From assembly GCA_032718475.1 (NCBI GenBank), contig JAUCBJ010007043.1, positions 1 through 64,000 on the forward strand: a stretch of DNA of 64,000 nt, read 5' to 3'. Below are positions 23,932 through 35,599 of this stretch, piece after piece; position 1 is the stretch's first letter; each line of letters starts with the position of its first letter. Under the pieces are notes generated by a model, which was given only the letters and a program-made list of their open reading frames with translations, did not search any database and was not told the origin of the DNA. The translations under genes and the position numbers were made by a program. Source of the stretch: Nemertoderma westbladi. Taxonomy: Eukaryota > Xenacoelomorpha > Nemertodermatida > Nemertodermatidae.

Positions 23932-24180
23932 AAATGACATGTCACACATCACCACCCACCTACTACCATGGCTCGCCCCACCAACTTTCGTGTACTCAGA
24001 TTCTAACAGCTACCCTAGTCCATATATATTGCTATGTTATTAACTGATATCTGTGCTTTGTTTCCTTTTTATTAGAAGCCTACTTACCCTTGTACAATTG
24101 TGCAATTTTACTATATCAAGTTAATTGATTAAAACAAATGAAATGAAATGAAACTATCGGAGAATCCGATGGCTTGACAT

Positions 24181-24860
24181 ACTATAGATACGAACCGCCA
24201 AACCGCTATAAAGCTTTCTAAATTCAGTGGGCCAGTTATTTCTCTTAGATAGAATCCCTGAAACAATATGTCAAGCACGTCGAAAGAACTCACCCCGAAC
24301 TAAATTTATGTCCTCTTTCAGATGAGGCAAATAAAAATTAAATAGCTCCAGTAGTTTTCGAGATATGAGGAGTTTCTGCCACCCATTTGAACATCTTACT
24401 CGAAATACACCACCCTTCAAAGACTTTAGGATAACCAAACCATATTATTATTTTTTTCGGTGTGTTTGAATTCATTATTGACAATCGATAACGTGAGATT
24501 AAGTCAAAACATAGTTTTTTAATAGACACAAAATTATTAGTAATAATGAATTCAACACACCGAAAAAATAATAATATGGTTTAGTTAGGCCTATACCAAC
24601 GTCTTTTAAGGGTGGTGTATTTCGGGTAATCTTTTTTTTAATTCCGATAGGTGCTGAAATAGGTGCCAGGAACTTATCATATCTCGAAAACTAGAGCTAT
24701 TAAAATTTTATTTGCCTCATCTGAAAGAAGACACCATTTTAGTTAGGGCCAAGTACATTCGACGCGCTAGACATATTGTTTCATGGGTTCTATCTAAGAG
24801 AAATAACTGGCCCACTAAATTTTGGGGCTTTGCAGCAGCTTGGAGGGTCGTATCTATAGT
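24181..24860. mobile_element. Fold-back element with about 300-bp imperfect inverted arms
   Basis: Left arm about 24181-24479, loop of about 60 bp, right arm about 24541-24860. The outer ends pair perfectly (actatagatacga with tcgtatctatagt). Inside, gggccagttatttctcttag pairs with ctaagagaaataactggccc, and the inner end tgaattcattatt pairs with aataatgaattca. The arms have diverged by point changes and indels. There is no coding capacity. It begins about 30 bp after the LINE tail. The class of transposon is not clear. Confidence 0.65.
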
Positions 24861-25440
24861 AGGTAATGCCGATGGGCATGGGCCACTTTCTGAATCCCGG
24901 TTACCATGGAAACTATGAGAAATACTTCGTCAAATTTAGCTGCACTGTCAATTTCAGTTAATATTCGAAACCTATCCGAATAACGTGTTCCCCAGGTTGC
25001 AAAATAATGAAACACATTGGAAATATATTGTCAATTTTATAAACTTAATTATTTTTTAGTAGTCGAACGATTGAAATGGAATAATTCACTCACATGTAAC
25101 CTACTTAATAAGAAAATAAAATGGTATGCCTGGTACCCTAGTCATTTTGATGTCCACCCTCCACCGTGCCTCATATACGGCGGCTGAATCAGTAAAACTA
25201 GAAATGTCAGCCTTAATAATGACCAAGATTAGCGTATCATTTTGATCAGAAAAATATAAATTTCCCAGGCTATATAATTTGGACACCAGAACAACAGGAC
25301 GAGCACAACAACGGCTTTTAAATGATACGAGTACTGAAAGGGACAAAGTTATATCAAGTGAAAATTAAGCAACTAATGATATCGTTTATATCTATTATAT
25401 ATTTTATTATGAAACTATAAATGTGGCTACATCTGATTCA
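24861..25440. other. No recognised gene
   Basis: AT-rich unique sequence between the fold-back element and the next LINE remnant. No coding or repeat structure is recognised. Confidence 0.4.
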
Positions 25441-28400
25441 ACAACACCCTCCAACAACATACTTAAACTTACAAGGCTATCATCGGGGACCAACATTTTC
25501 TTCTTCGAATTGGAAGAAACCCAAACAGTCGAACAGGCATATTGTTACAAGAACAGCTGCTCACGGTTTCCAAGAAACCCAAACAGTCGAACAGGCATAT
25601 TGTTACAAGAACAACTGCTCACGGTTTCCAAGAAACCCAAACAGTCGAACAGGCATATTGTTACAAGAACAACTGCTCACGGTTTCCAAGAAACCCAAAC
25701 AGTCGAACAGGCATATTGTTACAAGAACAACTGCTCACGGTTTCCAAGAAACCCAAACAGTCGAACAGGCATATTGTTACAAGAACAACTGCTCACGGTT
25801 TCCAAGAAACCCAAACAGTCGAACAGGCATATTGTTACAATAACAACTGCTCACGGTTTCCAAGAAACCCAAACAGTCGAACAGGCATATTGTTACAAGA
25901 ACAACTGCTCACGGTTTCCAAGAAACCCAAACAGTCGAACAGGCATATTGTTACAATAACAACTGCTCACGGTTTCCAAGAAACCCAAACAGTCGAACAG
26001 GCATATTGTTACAAGAACAACTGCTCACGGTTTCCAAGAAACCCAAACAGTCGAACAGGCATATTGTTACAAGAACAACTGCTCACGGTTTCCAAGAAAC
26101 CCAAACAGTCGAACAGGCATATTGTTACAAGAACAACTGCTCACGGTTTCCAAGAAACCCAAACAGTCGAACAGGCATATTGTTACAAGAACAACTGCTC
26201 ACGGTTTCCAAGAAACCCAAACAGTCGAACAGGCATATTGTTACAATAACAACTGCTCACGGTTTCCAAGAAACCCAAACAGTCGAACAGGCATATTGTT
26301 ACAAGAACAACTGCTCACGGTTTCCAAGAAACCCAAACAGTCGAACAGGCATATTGTTACAATAACAACTGCTCACGGTTTCCAAGAAACCCAAACAGTC
26401 GAACAGGCATATTGTTACAATAACAACTGCTCACGGTTTCCAAGAAACCCAAACAGTCGAACAGGCATATTGTTACAAGAACAACTGCTCACGGTTTCCA
26501 AGAAACCCAAACAGTCGAACAGGCATATTGTTACAAGAACAACTGCTCACGGTTTCCAAGAAACCCAAACAGTCGAACAGGCATATTGTTACAAGAACAA
26601 CTGCTCACGGTTTCCAAGAAACCCAAACAGTCGAACAGGCATATTGTTACAAGAACAACTGCTCACGGTTTCCAAGAAACCCAAACAGTCGAACAGGCAT
26701 ATTGTTACAAGAACAACTGCTCACGGTTTCCAAGAAACCCAAACAGTCGAACAGGCATATTGTTACAATAACAACTGCTCACGGTTTCCAAGAAACCCAA
26801 ACAGTCGAACAGGCATATTGTTACAATAACAACTGCTCACGGTTTCCAAGAAACCCAAACAGTCGAACAGGCATATTGTTACAAGAACAACTGCTCACGG
26901 TTTCCAAGAAACCCAAACAGTCGAACAGGCATATTGTTACAATAACAACTGCTCACGGTTTCCAAGAAACCCAAACAGTCGAACAGGCATATTGTTACAA
27001 GAACAACTGCTCACGGTTTCCAAGAAACCCAAACAGTCGAACAGGCATATTGATACAATAACAACTGCTCACGGTTTCCAAGAAACCCAAACAGTCGAAC
27101 AGGCATATTGTTACAAGAACAACTGCTCACGGTTTCCAAGAAACCCAAACAGTCGAACAGGCATATTGTTACAAGAACAACTGCTCACGGTTTCCAAGAA
27201 ACCCAAACAGTCGAACAGGCATATTGTTACAATAACAACTGCTCACGGTTTCCAAGAAACCCAAACAGTCGAACAGGCATATTGTTACAATAACAACTGC
27301 TCACGGTTTCCAAGAAACCCAAACAGTCGAACAGGCATATTGTTACAAGAACAACTGCTCACGGTTTCCAAGAAACCCAAACAGTCGAACAGGCATATTG
27401 TTACAAGAACAACTGCTCACGGTTTCCAAGAAACCCAAACAGTCGAACAGGCATATTGTTACAATAACAACTGCTCACGGTTTCCAAGAAACCCAAACAG
27501 TCGAACAGGCATATTGTTACAATAACAACTGCTCACGGTTTCCAAGAAACCCAAACAGTCGAACAGGCATATTGTTACAAGAACAACTGCTCACGGTTTC
27601 CAAGAAACCCAAACAGTCGAACAGGCATATTGTTACAATAACAACTGCTCACGGTTTCCAAGAAACCCAAACAGTCGAACAGGCATATTGTTACAAGAAC
27701 AACTGCTCACGGTTTCCAAGAAACCCAAACAGTCGAACAGGCATATTGTTACAATAACAACTGCTCACGGTTTCCAAGAAACCCAAACAGTCGAACAGGC
27801 ATATTGTTACAAGAACAACTGCTCACGGTTTCCAAGAAACCCAAACAGTCGAACAGGCATATTGTTACAAGAACAACTGCTCACGGTTTCCAAGAAACCC
27901 AAACAGTCGAACAGGCATATTGTTACAAGAACAACTGCTCACGGTTTCCAAGAAACCCAAACAGTCGAACAGGCATATTGTTACAATAACAACTGCTCAC
28001 GGTTTCCAAGAAACCCAAACAGTCGAACAGGCATATTGTTACAATAACAACTGCTCACGGTTTCCAAGAAACCCAAACAGTCGAACAGGCATATTGTTAC
28101 AAGAACAACTGCTCACGGTTTCCAAGAAACCCAAACAGTCGAACAGGCATATTGTTACAATAACAACTGCTCACGGTTTCCAAGAAACCCAAACAGTCGA
28201 ACAGGCATATTGTTACAAGAACAACTGCTCACGGTTTCCAAGAAACCCAAACAGTCGAACAGGCATATTGTTACAATAACAACTGCTCACGGTTTCCAAG
28301 AAACCCAAACAGTCGAACAGGCATATTGTTACAAGAACAACTGCTCACGGTTTCCAAGAAACCCAAACAGTCGAACAGGCATATTGTTACAAGAACAACT

Positions 28401-28745
28401 GCTCACGGTTTCCAAGAAACCCAAACAGTCGAACAGGCATATTGTTACAAGAACAACTGCTCACGGTTTCCAAGAAACCCAAACAGTCGAACAGGCATAT
28501 TGTTACAATAACAACTGCTCACGGTTTCCAAGAAACCCAAACAGTCGAACAGGCATATTGTTACAATAACAACTGCTCACGGTTTCCACCACATTATTTG
28601 CAGCAATAAAACTCCGTTCCATGAGCGCTCTGGTTGTTGTAAATGCTCCTACTGTAACCGATCATGCAAGGACCTGTACCATGTTCTCAACTGTTCGAGC
28701 TGTCCTCCACTTGCTGCTGGCTTCCAAGAAATAATTAAACCGACT
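25440..28745 (+). mobile_element. LINE C-terminal coding remnant containing the 58-bp array
   Basis: Before the array the frame reads LNLQGYHRGPTFSSSNW, which lines up with VQKYRNGPAFESLSW in the RT remnant at about 31.2 kb. After the array it continues GFHHIICSNKTPFHERSGC and a Cys/His cluster (CCKCSYC...YHVLNC), the CxxC-H-C type knuckle found after the RT domain in several LINE clades. The parent sequence was therefore a LINE ORF2 3' end, later inflated internally by tandem duplication. No RT core is kept here. Confidence 0.65.
25517..28587 (+). repeat. 58-bp minisatellite, 53 copies, derived from LINE coding DNA
   Basis: The unit starts gaaacccaaacagtcgaaca and ends gctcacggtttccaa, period 58. 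Copies are nearly identical except one G/T site (acaaGaacaa or acaaTaacaa). One unit translated in the LINE frame gives KPKQSNRHIVTRTTAHGFQ, matching AKQNNRHVVTRATAHGFQ of the LINE remnant at 31.27 kb. Since 58 is not divisible by 3, the frame rotates between units and the array is not a coding repeat. The last 18 units are a nine-unit block repeated twice. Confidence 0.95.
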
Positions 28746-28847
28746 ATCAAAAATATATTTTCGCTTATGTACACTAATATAAATATTTTAATTATTATTT
28801 TAAATAAAAAAAAATCTATTTGCCCCGCGTGGGGGCGTATATATTAA

Positions 28848-28992
28848 AAAAAATATTATATTATATTATATCTATTATATTATATTATATCTATTATATT
28901 ATATTATATCTATTATATTATATTATATATATTATATTATATTATATCTATTATATTATATTATATCTATTATATTATATTATATATATTAT
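28848..28992. repeat. AT-only tandem repeat, about 19-bp unit
   Basis: About 7.5 copies of a unit like tattatattatatctatta. Pure A/T with scattered C. It is preceded by A-rich DNA. Flanking sequence to 29,340 has no gene that I recognise. Confidence 0.85.
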
Positions 28993-29344
28993 AACTAATG
29001 ATATCCTTAATTTTATCTAGGGAGACTGAGAATCTGCTAACGGATTTTGTCACTTCGTCCCCTTCTGACCTTAGACAAATCCGCAGAGGGTTAAACACGG
29101 CCCTAGGCTGATCCAGGCTAAGTCCACTTGGATGGTTTAATTATGGCCTGCAAATACAGGATTATACCACATTATCTAAACAAACCAGCAACCCCTGGGG
29201 TTCACAACCAGTCTTTTATTCATCAGATTTTTTTGTGTTTTCCGATGTAAAATTTTATAGTGATTCCGAATCTGAAATCAGTTTTTCGATAAGTCGTTTC
29301 GTTCTCGAGTTGAGGCCACTTTTGTAATTTACACCCAAAATTTT

Positions 29345-30180
29345 AAGCCTCGCACTGGGATGTGGTAGAAGGGGACTCCGCAGCCCTCGCACTGGGATGT
29401 GGAGAAGGGGACTCCGCAGCCCTCGTACTGGGATGGGGAGAAGGGGACTCCGGAGCCCTCGCACTGGGATGTGGAGAAGGGGACTCCGCAGCCCTCGCAC
29501 TGGGATGGGGGAGAAGGGAACTCTGCAGCCCTCGCACTGGGATGGGGGAGAAGGGGACTCCGCAGCCCTCGCACTGGGATGGGGGAGAAGGGGACTCCGC
29601 AGCCCTCGCACTGGGATGTGGAGAAGGGAACTCTGCAGCCCTCGCACTGGGATGGGGGAGAAGGGGACTCCGCAGCCCTCGCACTGGGATCGGGGAGAAG
29701 GGGATTCCGCAGCCCTCGCACTGGGATGTGGGGAAGGGGACTCCGCAGCCCTCGTACTGGGATGGGGAGAAGGGGACTCCGGAGCCCTCGCACTGGGATG
29801 TGGAGAAGGGGACTCCGCAGCCCTCGCACTGGGATGGGGGAGAAGGGAACTCTGCAGCCCTCGCACTGGGATGTGGAGAAGGGGACTCCGCAGCCCTCGC
29901 ACTGGGATGGGGGAGAAGGGAACTCTGCAGCCCTCGCACTGGGATGTGGGGAAGGGGACTCCGCAGCCCTCGTACTGGGATGGGGAGAAGGGGACTCCGG
30001 AGCCCTCGCACTGGGATGTGGAGAAGGGGACTCCACAGCCCTCGCACTGGGATGGGGGAGAAGGGGACTCCGCAGCCCTCGCACTGGGATGGGGAGAATG
30101 GGACTCCGCAGCCCTCGCACTGGGATGTGGAGAGGGGGACTCCACAGCCCTCGCACTGGGGTGGGGGAGAAGGGGACTCG
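29345..30180. repeat. 36-38 bp minisatellite, about 23 copies
   Basis: The unit is ctcgcactgggatgtggaga followed by aggggactccgcagcc, with variants (gtactggg, ggagcc, gggaactctgcag). It is GC-rich against an AT-rich background. Both strands stay open in several frames because of the repeat. It abuts the truncated RT fragment that begins at about 30,225. Confidence 0.95.
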
Positions 30181-30224
30181 GCATTTCTAAAGAAAATGAC
30201 TTCAATCATCAACAATCAATCGTG

Positions 30225-31425
30225 TTCGGACGTCGATTGCAGCGGAACTCCCCCCAGAACAGTACGGTTTCTCACCAGGCAAGTCAACGACTGATGCAAT
30301 CAATATACTTCTCAAGGAAATTGAAAATGCACTTAAGTCACCTCGGCGATCCGACCGAAAAATGTATGCACTATTTGTCGACTTCCAAAAGGCGTTCGAC
30401 TGCGTGAACAGAACAGTTCTTCTGCCCAAGCCCAAGATATACAAGTTCGGTATAAAGGGAAAATTATTCAATCTTGTACGAGACCTGCTACATAACTACA
30501 TCCGAGTTTCTGAGACTGGGAGACTGTTTCTCTCCAACCTGTTTCATGATTTGCATTGCGGACCTGGCGATAGTTCTACGACATCATACGATATCAATTT
30601 TCTAAAATTCTTATTTTACGCTGACGACCTGGTTATTTTCTCCCCGGACAAAGAAGGGATTCAACAAGCTTTGAATATTTTACATAGGTGTACGGAAAAT
30701 GCTGTGGAAGTAAACCTGATTAAAACAAAAATAATAAAATTTCGAAAAGCGGGACGATTAACTCAATCCGACAAATTTACATATGGTGAAAATAATATTA
30801 CAATCTGTAACAGCTACGAATATTTAAGAGTAACATTACAACCTTCTCTCTGCTTTACCCAACACGTCAAAAACAAAAAGAAGAAAGCATATTGCGTTAT
30901 CGGGTCTCTAATTAATCTTCCCCAAGTCTCAATCGAAACTGGAATTAAAATATTCAATATGAAAATACACCCTATGGTTACATACTTTCCCACCTACTAA
31001 CTCTCTCTCACCTCAAAGAACTGGATAGAATTAAATCAATGTTTATAAAACGTATGCTCTGTTTACATAAATCCGCCTCCGCAACTTTAGCACTACACTT
31101 GGTTAACGAAGACTTTCATTGAAGATATAATCGAAAAATTCCCAAACTCTTTCCGAAATTCTAGAACAATACAAAGAATTCAGACGACTGCGTGAACTGA
31201 ACTTTGAAGTGCAGAAGTATCGTAACGGTCCAGCGTTCGAATCTCTATCTTGGAAATTAGCCAAACAGAATAACCGTCATGTAGTAACCAGGGCAACAGC
31301 ACATGGATTCCAACAAAAACCCCACCCCTTTCATGATCTAGACTCGACCTGTATCTGTCGATTCTGTATCAACCCTGCTCTTATCGGTATCACTGTCTAG
31401 AATGTCCGACGGCTCCAAAATTGTC
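30225..31425 (+). pseudogene. Truncated LINE reverse transcriptase fragment
   Basis: The frame opens with AAELPPEQYGFSPGKSTTDA, an RT finger motif. It continues through YALFVDFQKAFDCVNR (palm A, Asp kept) and FLFYADDLVIFS (palm C). The palm B segment (normally GxxQGxxxSP) is shortened to HCGPGDSS, indicating an internal deletion. After several frame breaks beyond 31,000, the C-terminal part reappears (GPAFESLSW; KQNNRHVVTRATAHGFQ; CICRFC) and a frameshift separates it from a YHCLEC half-knuckle. It is 5'-truncated and inactive. Its C-terminal region is the nearest relative in the window of the DNA that built the 58-bp array. Confidence 0.75.
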
Positions 31426-32409
31426 GCAGCTTGCATCTAGTTAAACCTCCCACCATATTAATTAATAGTCGATACCCTCACCTACCGAGCTCCTATTCTA
31501 ATTCTTTTTGTGCTATTTACATGTTGTTAATGTTAATTGTTAACTAATAATTATTATTAATATAGATTTACCTCGACCGGTGTACAGAAAAAAAAATTAC
31601 GACTAATGAGTCGTGATAAATTTTTATATCATCTTATATATCTTACATTGCAAGGAGTAAACAGCTCATATGCGTTCAAATATTGAAAGAATTATCTATC
31701 TGCAAAATTCAGACATTGATTGTTACATAATTGGAATCCTTGCTAAGGCGAAGTGTGTGATGCGCAAAATTAATTTTCCTTATATGATACAAAACCCCAA
31801 AATTGATTTGACCAGAAGTTAATCGATAAAAAATGGCATGTTGACTAAGACTATTTCTGCTAATCTTGGGTCCTTGGTACTGAGTTCGACAGAATACCAT
31901 AGCTTAGTCTAATATAAACCCTCTGAGAATTTTCCCTGCAGCTGAGGAAGAGGAGCCCGTGATGCTCTACGGCATTCCTCGATAGGCTCTTCTGCTACTG
32001 AGATCATCAGATCCATGATATACCATAATAGTTTATAAGAGTGTATGACTGACTGATTGACTCGAACGCCGGGCACCCTTCCTTCCCTAAACTGTGCAAA
32101 TTCAAAATGTTCAACATTTTCCGTTTCTGTGATCTCTCGATTCATATAATTAAAATCGACCGATTTCCTCGTTTCGCTCGTGCACTAACTAAACGCGCCC
32201 ACGTCCCAAGCATAATGAAACCCTGTAAAGTTATAACTGCAAACTACTGTGTCGTGGATGTAAATGGTTAAATTATTTGTTAAGCGGTAAGTCAAGACAC
32301 ATGTAGTTCCGTATGGGCTTCTGTGTTAACTTATCAGATTAAAAAGTATTATTTGTATTTCAAATTGTTAATATATTTAATTCGATATAAAATAATAAAT
32401 AAAATAAAA
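31426..32409. other. Intergenic, no gene seen
   Basis: AT-rich DNA between the RT remnant and TBCC, including the probable 3' UTR of the minus-strand TBCC gene. Short open frames here show no family similarity that I recognise. Confidence 0.4.
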
Positions 32410-33441
32410 TTAGCTCAATTTAGAAGGTTTCCTTTCCTCGATGGGAATAACCGACCAATTGGGTGATCGTTTATCTTTCGACAGCCAATCAAAGTCGTCC
32501 AAATTATCCCAATTATTGACTGCGCGGTTGAGACCGGCCAACATGTAGTATCCATCCAAACCGGGATGCTCCCAGTCGCTAGGGGCAACACGGATCCCAT
32601 GACAACCCTCTATGATACAGCGTGACGTCACGTGTATGTACAGATCGGTATCTAGGGAGGAATGGACCCGAATCTGTTGGGCTGCGAGATCGAGTCTGGA
32701 TGCGAGAACGTTGTCAACGAGAACCGAGCCGCTGGTGGGCCCGCAGACAATCCGACAGTCTCTCGCGTTCGCTATATGCACGCTGGATGGCGCTCCCAAC
32801 ACGATGACGTCACAATCGACGAGGTTCTCCAACCGGATGTCCCGCTGATTAACCTCCTTCTCCGATAAGGTCAACGACCTCGCGGTCAAATCGAACAAAC
32901 CGAAACCAGAGGAACTTATTAAACGCGATTTACTTTCAGTTTCGCGGAATTTGCTTTCAGTTTCGAGACTTACATCCTGTGTTTTCGGTGCTGCTTTTTT
33001 CTCTCTTCCTCCTTTGAAGGCGAACTTTTTCTTCGGGATTAGTCGTCCCCGGAGTTCCCCTGTCGAGTTTCGTAGCTCGTCTAGGTCGGTCTGCGCGCGC
33101 TTAACATCGTAGGAGGGGAGGTAGAGACCGGCGTCTGTGAGTCGCTTCTGCAACGCGTCCAGTCGGCAGTAGATCGCGTCGAAGTGGTCCGATAGCCCGG
33201 GTTTATCCACCACGGAACTCCTCGCTAATAAACCGTCGATCTCATCCCGATCCCGCGAGAAACTACAGAAGAATAAATCGCGATCCTCGTCGAGGGTTTT
33301 ATTCAACGTCGCGTTCGTTTTACGAACTTCGCTGTTGGTTTTTATTTGCTCTCGACGTTTTTGTATTTTATCGATGACGTCTTTCTCTTTTTTAAGTTTC
33401 TCGTTACGGTCAACCCCGTTACGCGGTATAACTTCCTCCAT
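32410..33441 (-). CDS. TBCC: Tubulin-folding cofactor C
   Basis: 343 codons in a single exon, ATG 33441. TBCC works with cofactors D and E to release native alpha/beta-tubulin and stimulates GTP hydrolysis by tubulin. Residues 1-130 are charged and helical, fitting the N-terminal spectrin-like domain. Residues about 135-175 are a Lys/Glu/Ser-rich linker. Residues 180-343 are the C-CAP/TBCC beta-helix (LENLVDCDVIVLG; VHIANARDCRIVCGPTSGSV; AAQQIRVHSS; TSRCIIEGC; NNWDNLDDFDWL; SPNWSVIP). R258 in the QQIR motif is at the position of the catalytic arginine finger of the family, and it is intact. The length is close to human TBCC, which is also a single coding exon. Nothing suggests decay. Confidence 0.93.
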   Translation of the reverse strand: MEEVIPRNGVDRNEKLKKEKDVIDKIQKRREQIKTNSEVRKTNATLNKTLDEDRDLFFCSFSRDRDEIDGLLARSSVVDKPGLSDHFDAIYCRLDALQKRLTDAGLYLPSYDVKRAQTDLDELRNSTGELRGRLIPKKKFAFKGGREKKAAPKTQDVSLETESKFRETESKSRLISSSGFGLFDLTARSLTLSEKEVNQRDIRLENLVDCDVIVLGAPSSVHIANARDCRIVCGPTSGSVLVDNVLASRLDLAAQQIRVHSSLDTDLYIHVTSRCIIEGCHGIRVAPSDWEHPGLDGYYMLAGLNRAVNNWDNLDDFDWLSKDKRSPNWSVIPIEERKPSKLS

Positions 33442-34194
33442 CGCTACTTAAGATTCTTGAGGCAATTTATATTTCACGGCGTAAATTAGATTAAAATATG
33501 ACGGCGGCCAAATTAGGTTATATTATATATCACCTGATCTTTTGTTACTTTGGTTACATTATTATTATTATTCAATACAGCAGGTTTCGTTTTAGACTCT
33601 ATTAACCTAAACAAAAGTAAACTTAATGAACCAGATTATGACTAATTTAGCCTATGCATTGATACATTGCATACCGTTGCCACTAGGTCTACTTCTACCG
33701 TTACCAAGTCGCCCTCTAGCGGGGGAGCCTGTTGAACTGCCGATTCCTACCAGACATAATTTTTTCAGACTTTTGACAGACTAGACTACATACTAGATGT
33801 GTAGGCCTGGTAGGTTTAATTTCATCAAAGATGGTCGTAGGCCATCTTCTAGCGACCGAGCAGCAGACAATAATGGTTGAAACAGCAGCGCTGTACTAAC
33901 CCTACCGTATGTTAACGCTAAATTTGCTTATTTTCTCCAAGAAGTCCCTTACCCCGCCACCCCACCCCATTTATACATAGCCTCTGTTGGTATTTGGGTA
34001 CATTAGGGTCGAATGTAAACGAACAACGCTATCACATCTGCTAGAAAAGCAACAGTTTATCAGGTCTTTCACTTACTATCCAGAAAGGATAGTGGCTATC
34101 GACGCAATCAAAATTCATCCCTCTCCAGGGTAATCGACGCAAATAACAGCTGATAACTCTAAAAAATAATACTGAACATGTTCCATTGGCTCTC
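33442..34194. other. Upstream/intergenic region of TBCC
   Basis: Holds the presumed minus-strand promoter of TBCC. No TATA box is obvious. A short palindrome (agatggtcgtaggccatct, about 33,829) lies within it. No other gene is seen. Confidence 0.4.
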
Positions 34195-34244
34195 GTTTAT
34201 TGTTTTGATTAAAATAACGTGCCACATTAACCTACTTATTTTCC
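34100..34244 (-). repeat. Dispersed repeat family, copy B (unexpanded)
   Basis: Read on the minus strand it has the head (ggaaaataagtaggttaatg ... tcaaaacaataaac), then a single CCAATGGAACATGTTCAG ... TATTATTTTTTAG unit, then gttatcagctgttatttgcg and tcgattaccctggagag. Copy A has the same order, but with about 34 CCAAT units and the tail gtaatcagctgtcatttgca. Copy B therefore shows the single-copy state from which the 35-bp array could have expanded. Confidence 0.65.
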
Positions 34245-34680
34245 TTAATCAATAATTTCACATTAAGATGATAAATTAATTCAGGGATTTGCGTCCATCC
34301 ATTTGCGCTAAACGATTATTTAATTTAGATTTAGATCACCAGGGAGCAACCCGCCCTTTGCAGTTAGTAGACAGCCTTTCAGTTTTATTACTTCTGTATG
34401 TAACAGCCTACTTGTCGTAACATTTATTTAGTATTATCGTTTTGTCATTTATTTAATATGACTTTGCAAAAATTTATTGAAAAATAGTTAAACTTTATAT
34501 TATTAAAGTTATCAATAATATTATTGATGAAAATGAATTTTGGCTGCATGTATTTTTGTCTATAGATTGTTAATAGATTTATAGATACAGTATATACATG
34601 TAGGCCTACAGTAGTTAGATATTATGTACTAGAAAGGCCAGCAAACCCGTAAACGAAGCTGCCTAAATTTTAAATCGAAA

Positions 34681-35297
34681 TTAACCCTTTGCGTACCAAT
34701 ATATGAAAAAGGCGCCACAATGAGGTCATTAACATTCTAAATAATTCAGGACTATGTTCATTAAAGCGGCAGTGTGCCGCCTTTATATAGTTATAACTTA
34801 ACCCCCAGGGCGGCAGAGAGCCGTATTTACCTATTTTATCCTGACCCTCGGTGCCGCCTCTACAGTATATAAAACTTATTATTATAACTATTGGGACGGA
34901 AAAATGGAGTTCATATTCGTGTTGGGCAGGAAAAACTGGTATAGAAAAGGTATGTCGCTTACGTATATTGCTTGACGGGATTCCAATTGGTTTGAGGGTA
35001 TTTTAAATGACATAATTTCTAAAATTTAATTTCAATTTTGCCTATAAGTATGTTACAAATGGTGAAGGCGACAGTGTGCCGCCCATGGGGTTCAAATATG
35101 AAAGATTTAAAAAACTTCGAAAATGGTTAAAGGCGGCCCTGTGCCGCCTTTAAGGGTAGGTTAAGTAGTATTTTATTTATCCTCCTTATATAAAAATCTC
35201 TGGTAAAGAAAAAAAACCTTGGTCCGATCAATTATAATTTTCTTGGTCCTTGGGAGGAAAAATTTATGTAATTTATCTTTGGAACGCAAAGGGTGAA
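34681..35297. mobile_element. piggyBac-type MITE (non-autonomous)
   Basis: The left end is TTAACCCTTTGCGTACCAA (34681) and the right end, reversed, is TTCACCCTTTGCGTTCCAA (ends 35297). A TTAA target site followed by CCCTTTGC is the hallmark of piggyBac-like elements; the right TTAA has one change (TGAA in plus orientation). The 617-bp interior has no ORF. It carries several GC-rich palindromes (for example ggcggccctgtgccgcc) that are rare in the surrounding AT-rich DNA. Confidence 0.65.
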
Positions 35298-35599
35298 GGA
35301 TTACCTGTTCCAGGATTGAACCCAGTAATTTCACATGTATGTCTGACACTTTACCGAGGGATCGAACCTTCTTTCCTACACCTACTGTAACTTTGGCACC
35401 TCATAGGGTTATAAGATTTATTTTACAGTCACTGTGTGTTAAGTAAATTTTAACTGAACTCACTGTCATTGCCACTTTAATTTATGAATATACAGCAAAA
35501 ATGCTAAAACTGTAGAAAAGTGAGCATAAACTTTTACATATCGCAACTTCGGGCGTTCTTCTCCAGTTACCGGTTCTACTTCGGAGAGTGTGAGGGGAG

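Larger units (their letters stand above)
17900..24153 (+). mobile_element. Near-complete three-ORF non-LTR retrotransposon (LINE), inactivated
   Basis: Ordered parts: ORF1 (17943-20324), a small second ORF (20345-20785), an endonuclease/reverse transcriptase ORF (20778-23931, broken), a short 3' UTR, and a 3' tail of short (aaatg)n repeats at about 24136-24150. The simple-repeat tail in place of poly(A) is typical of several LINE clades. The RT region is complete but carries one frameshift and one stop, so the copy is dead though fairly young. I do not assign a clade. The 5' boundary is not defined because no target-site duplication was found. Confidence 0.85.

Noticed and set aside
25421-28569. 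Many overlapping plus-strand frames of 60-235 codons
   Set aside because: They are artefacts of the 58-bp array; the frame rotates every unit and each frame ends at the same repeat-borne stop pattern.
29255-30407. Long Pro/Ser/Arg- and Gly/Glu-rich frames on both strands
   Set aside because: They are translations of the 36-38 bp minisatellite, open in up to three frames per strand.
32612-32868. Plus-strand frames over the C-terminal part of TBCC
   Set aside because: Shadow frames of the conserved minus-strand TBCC gene.
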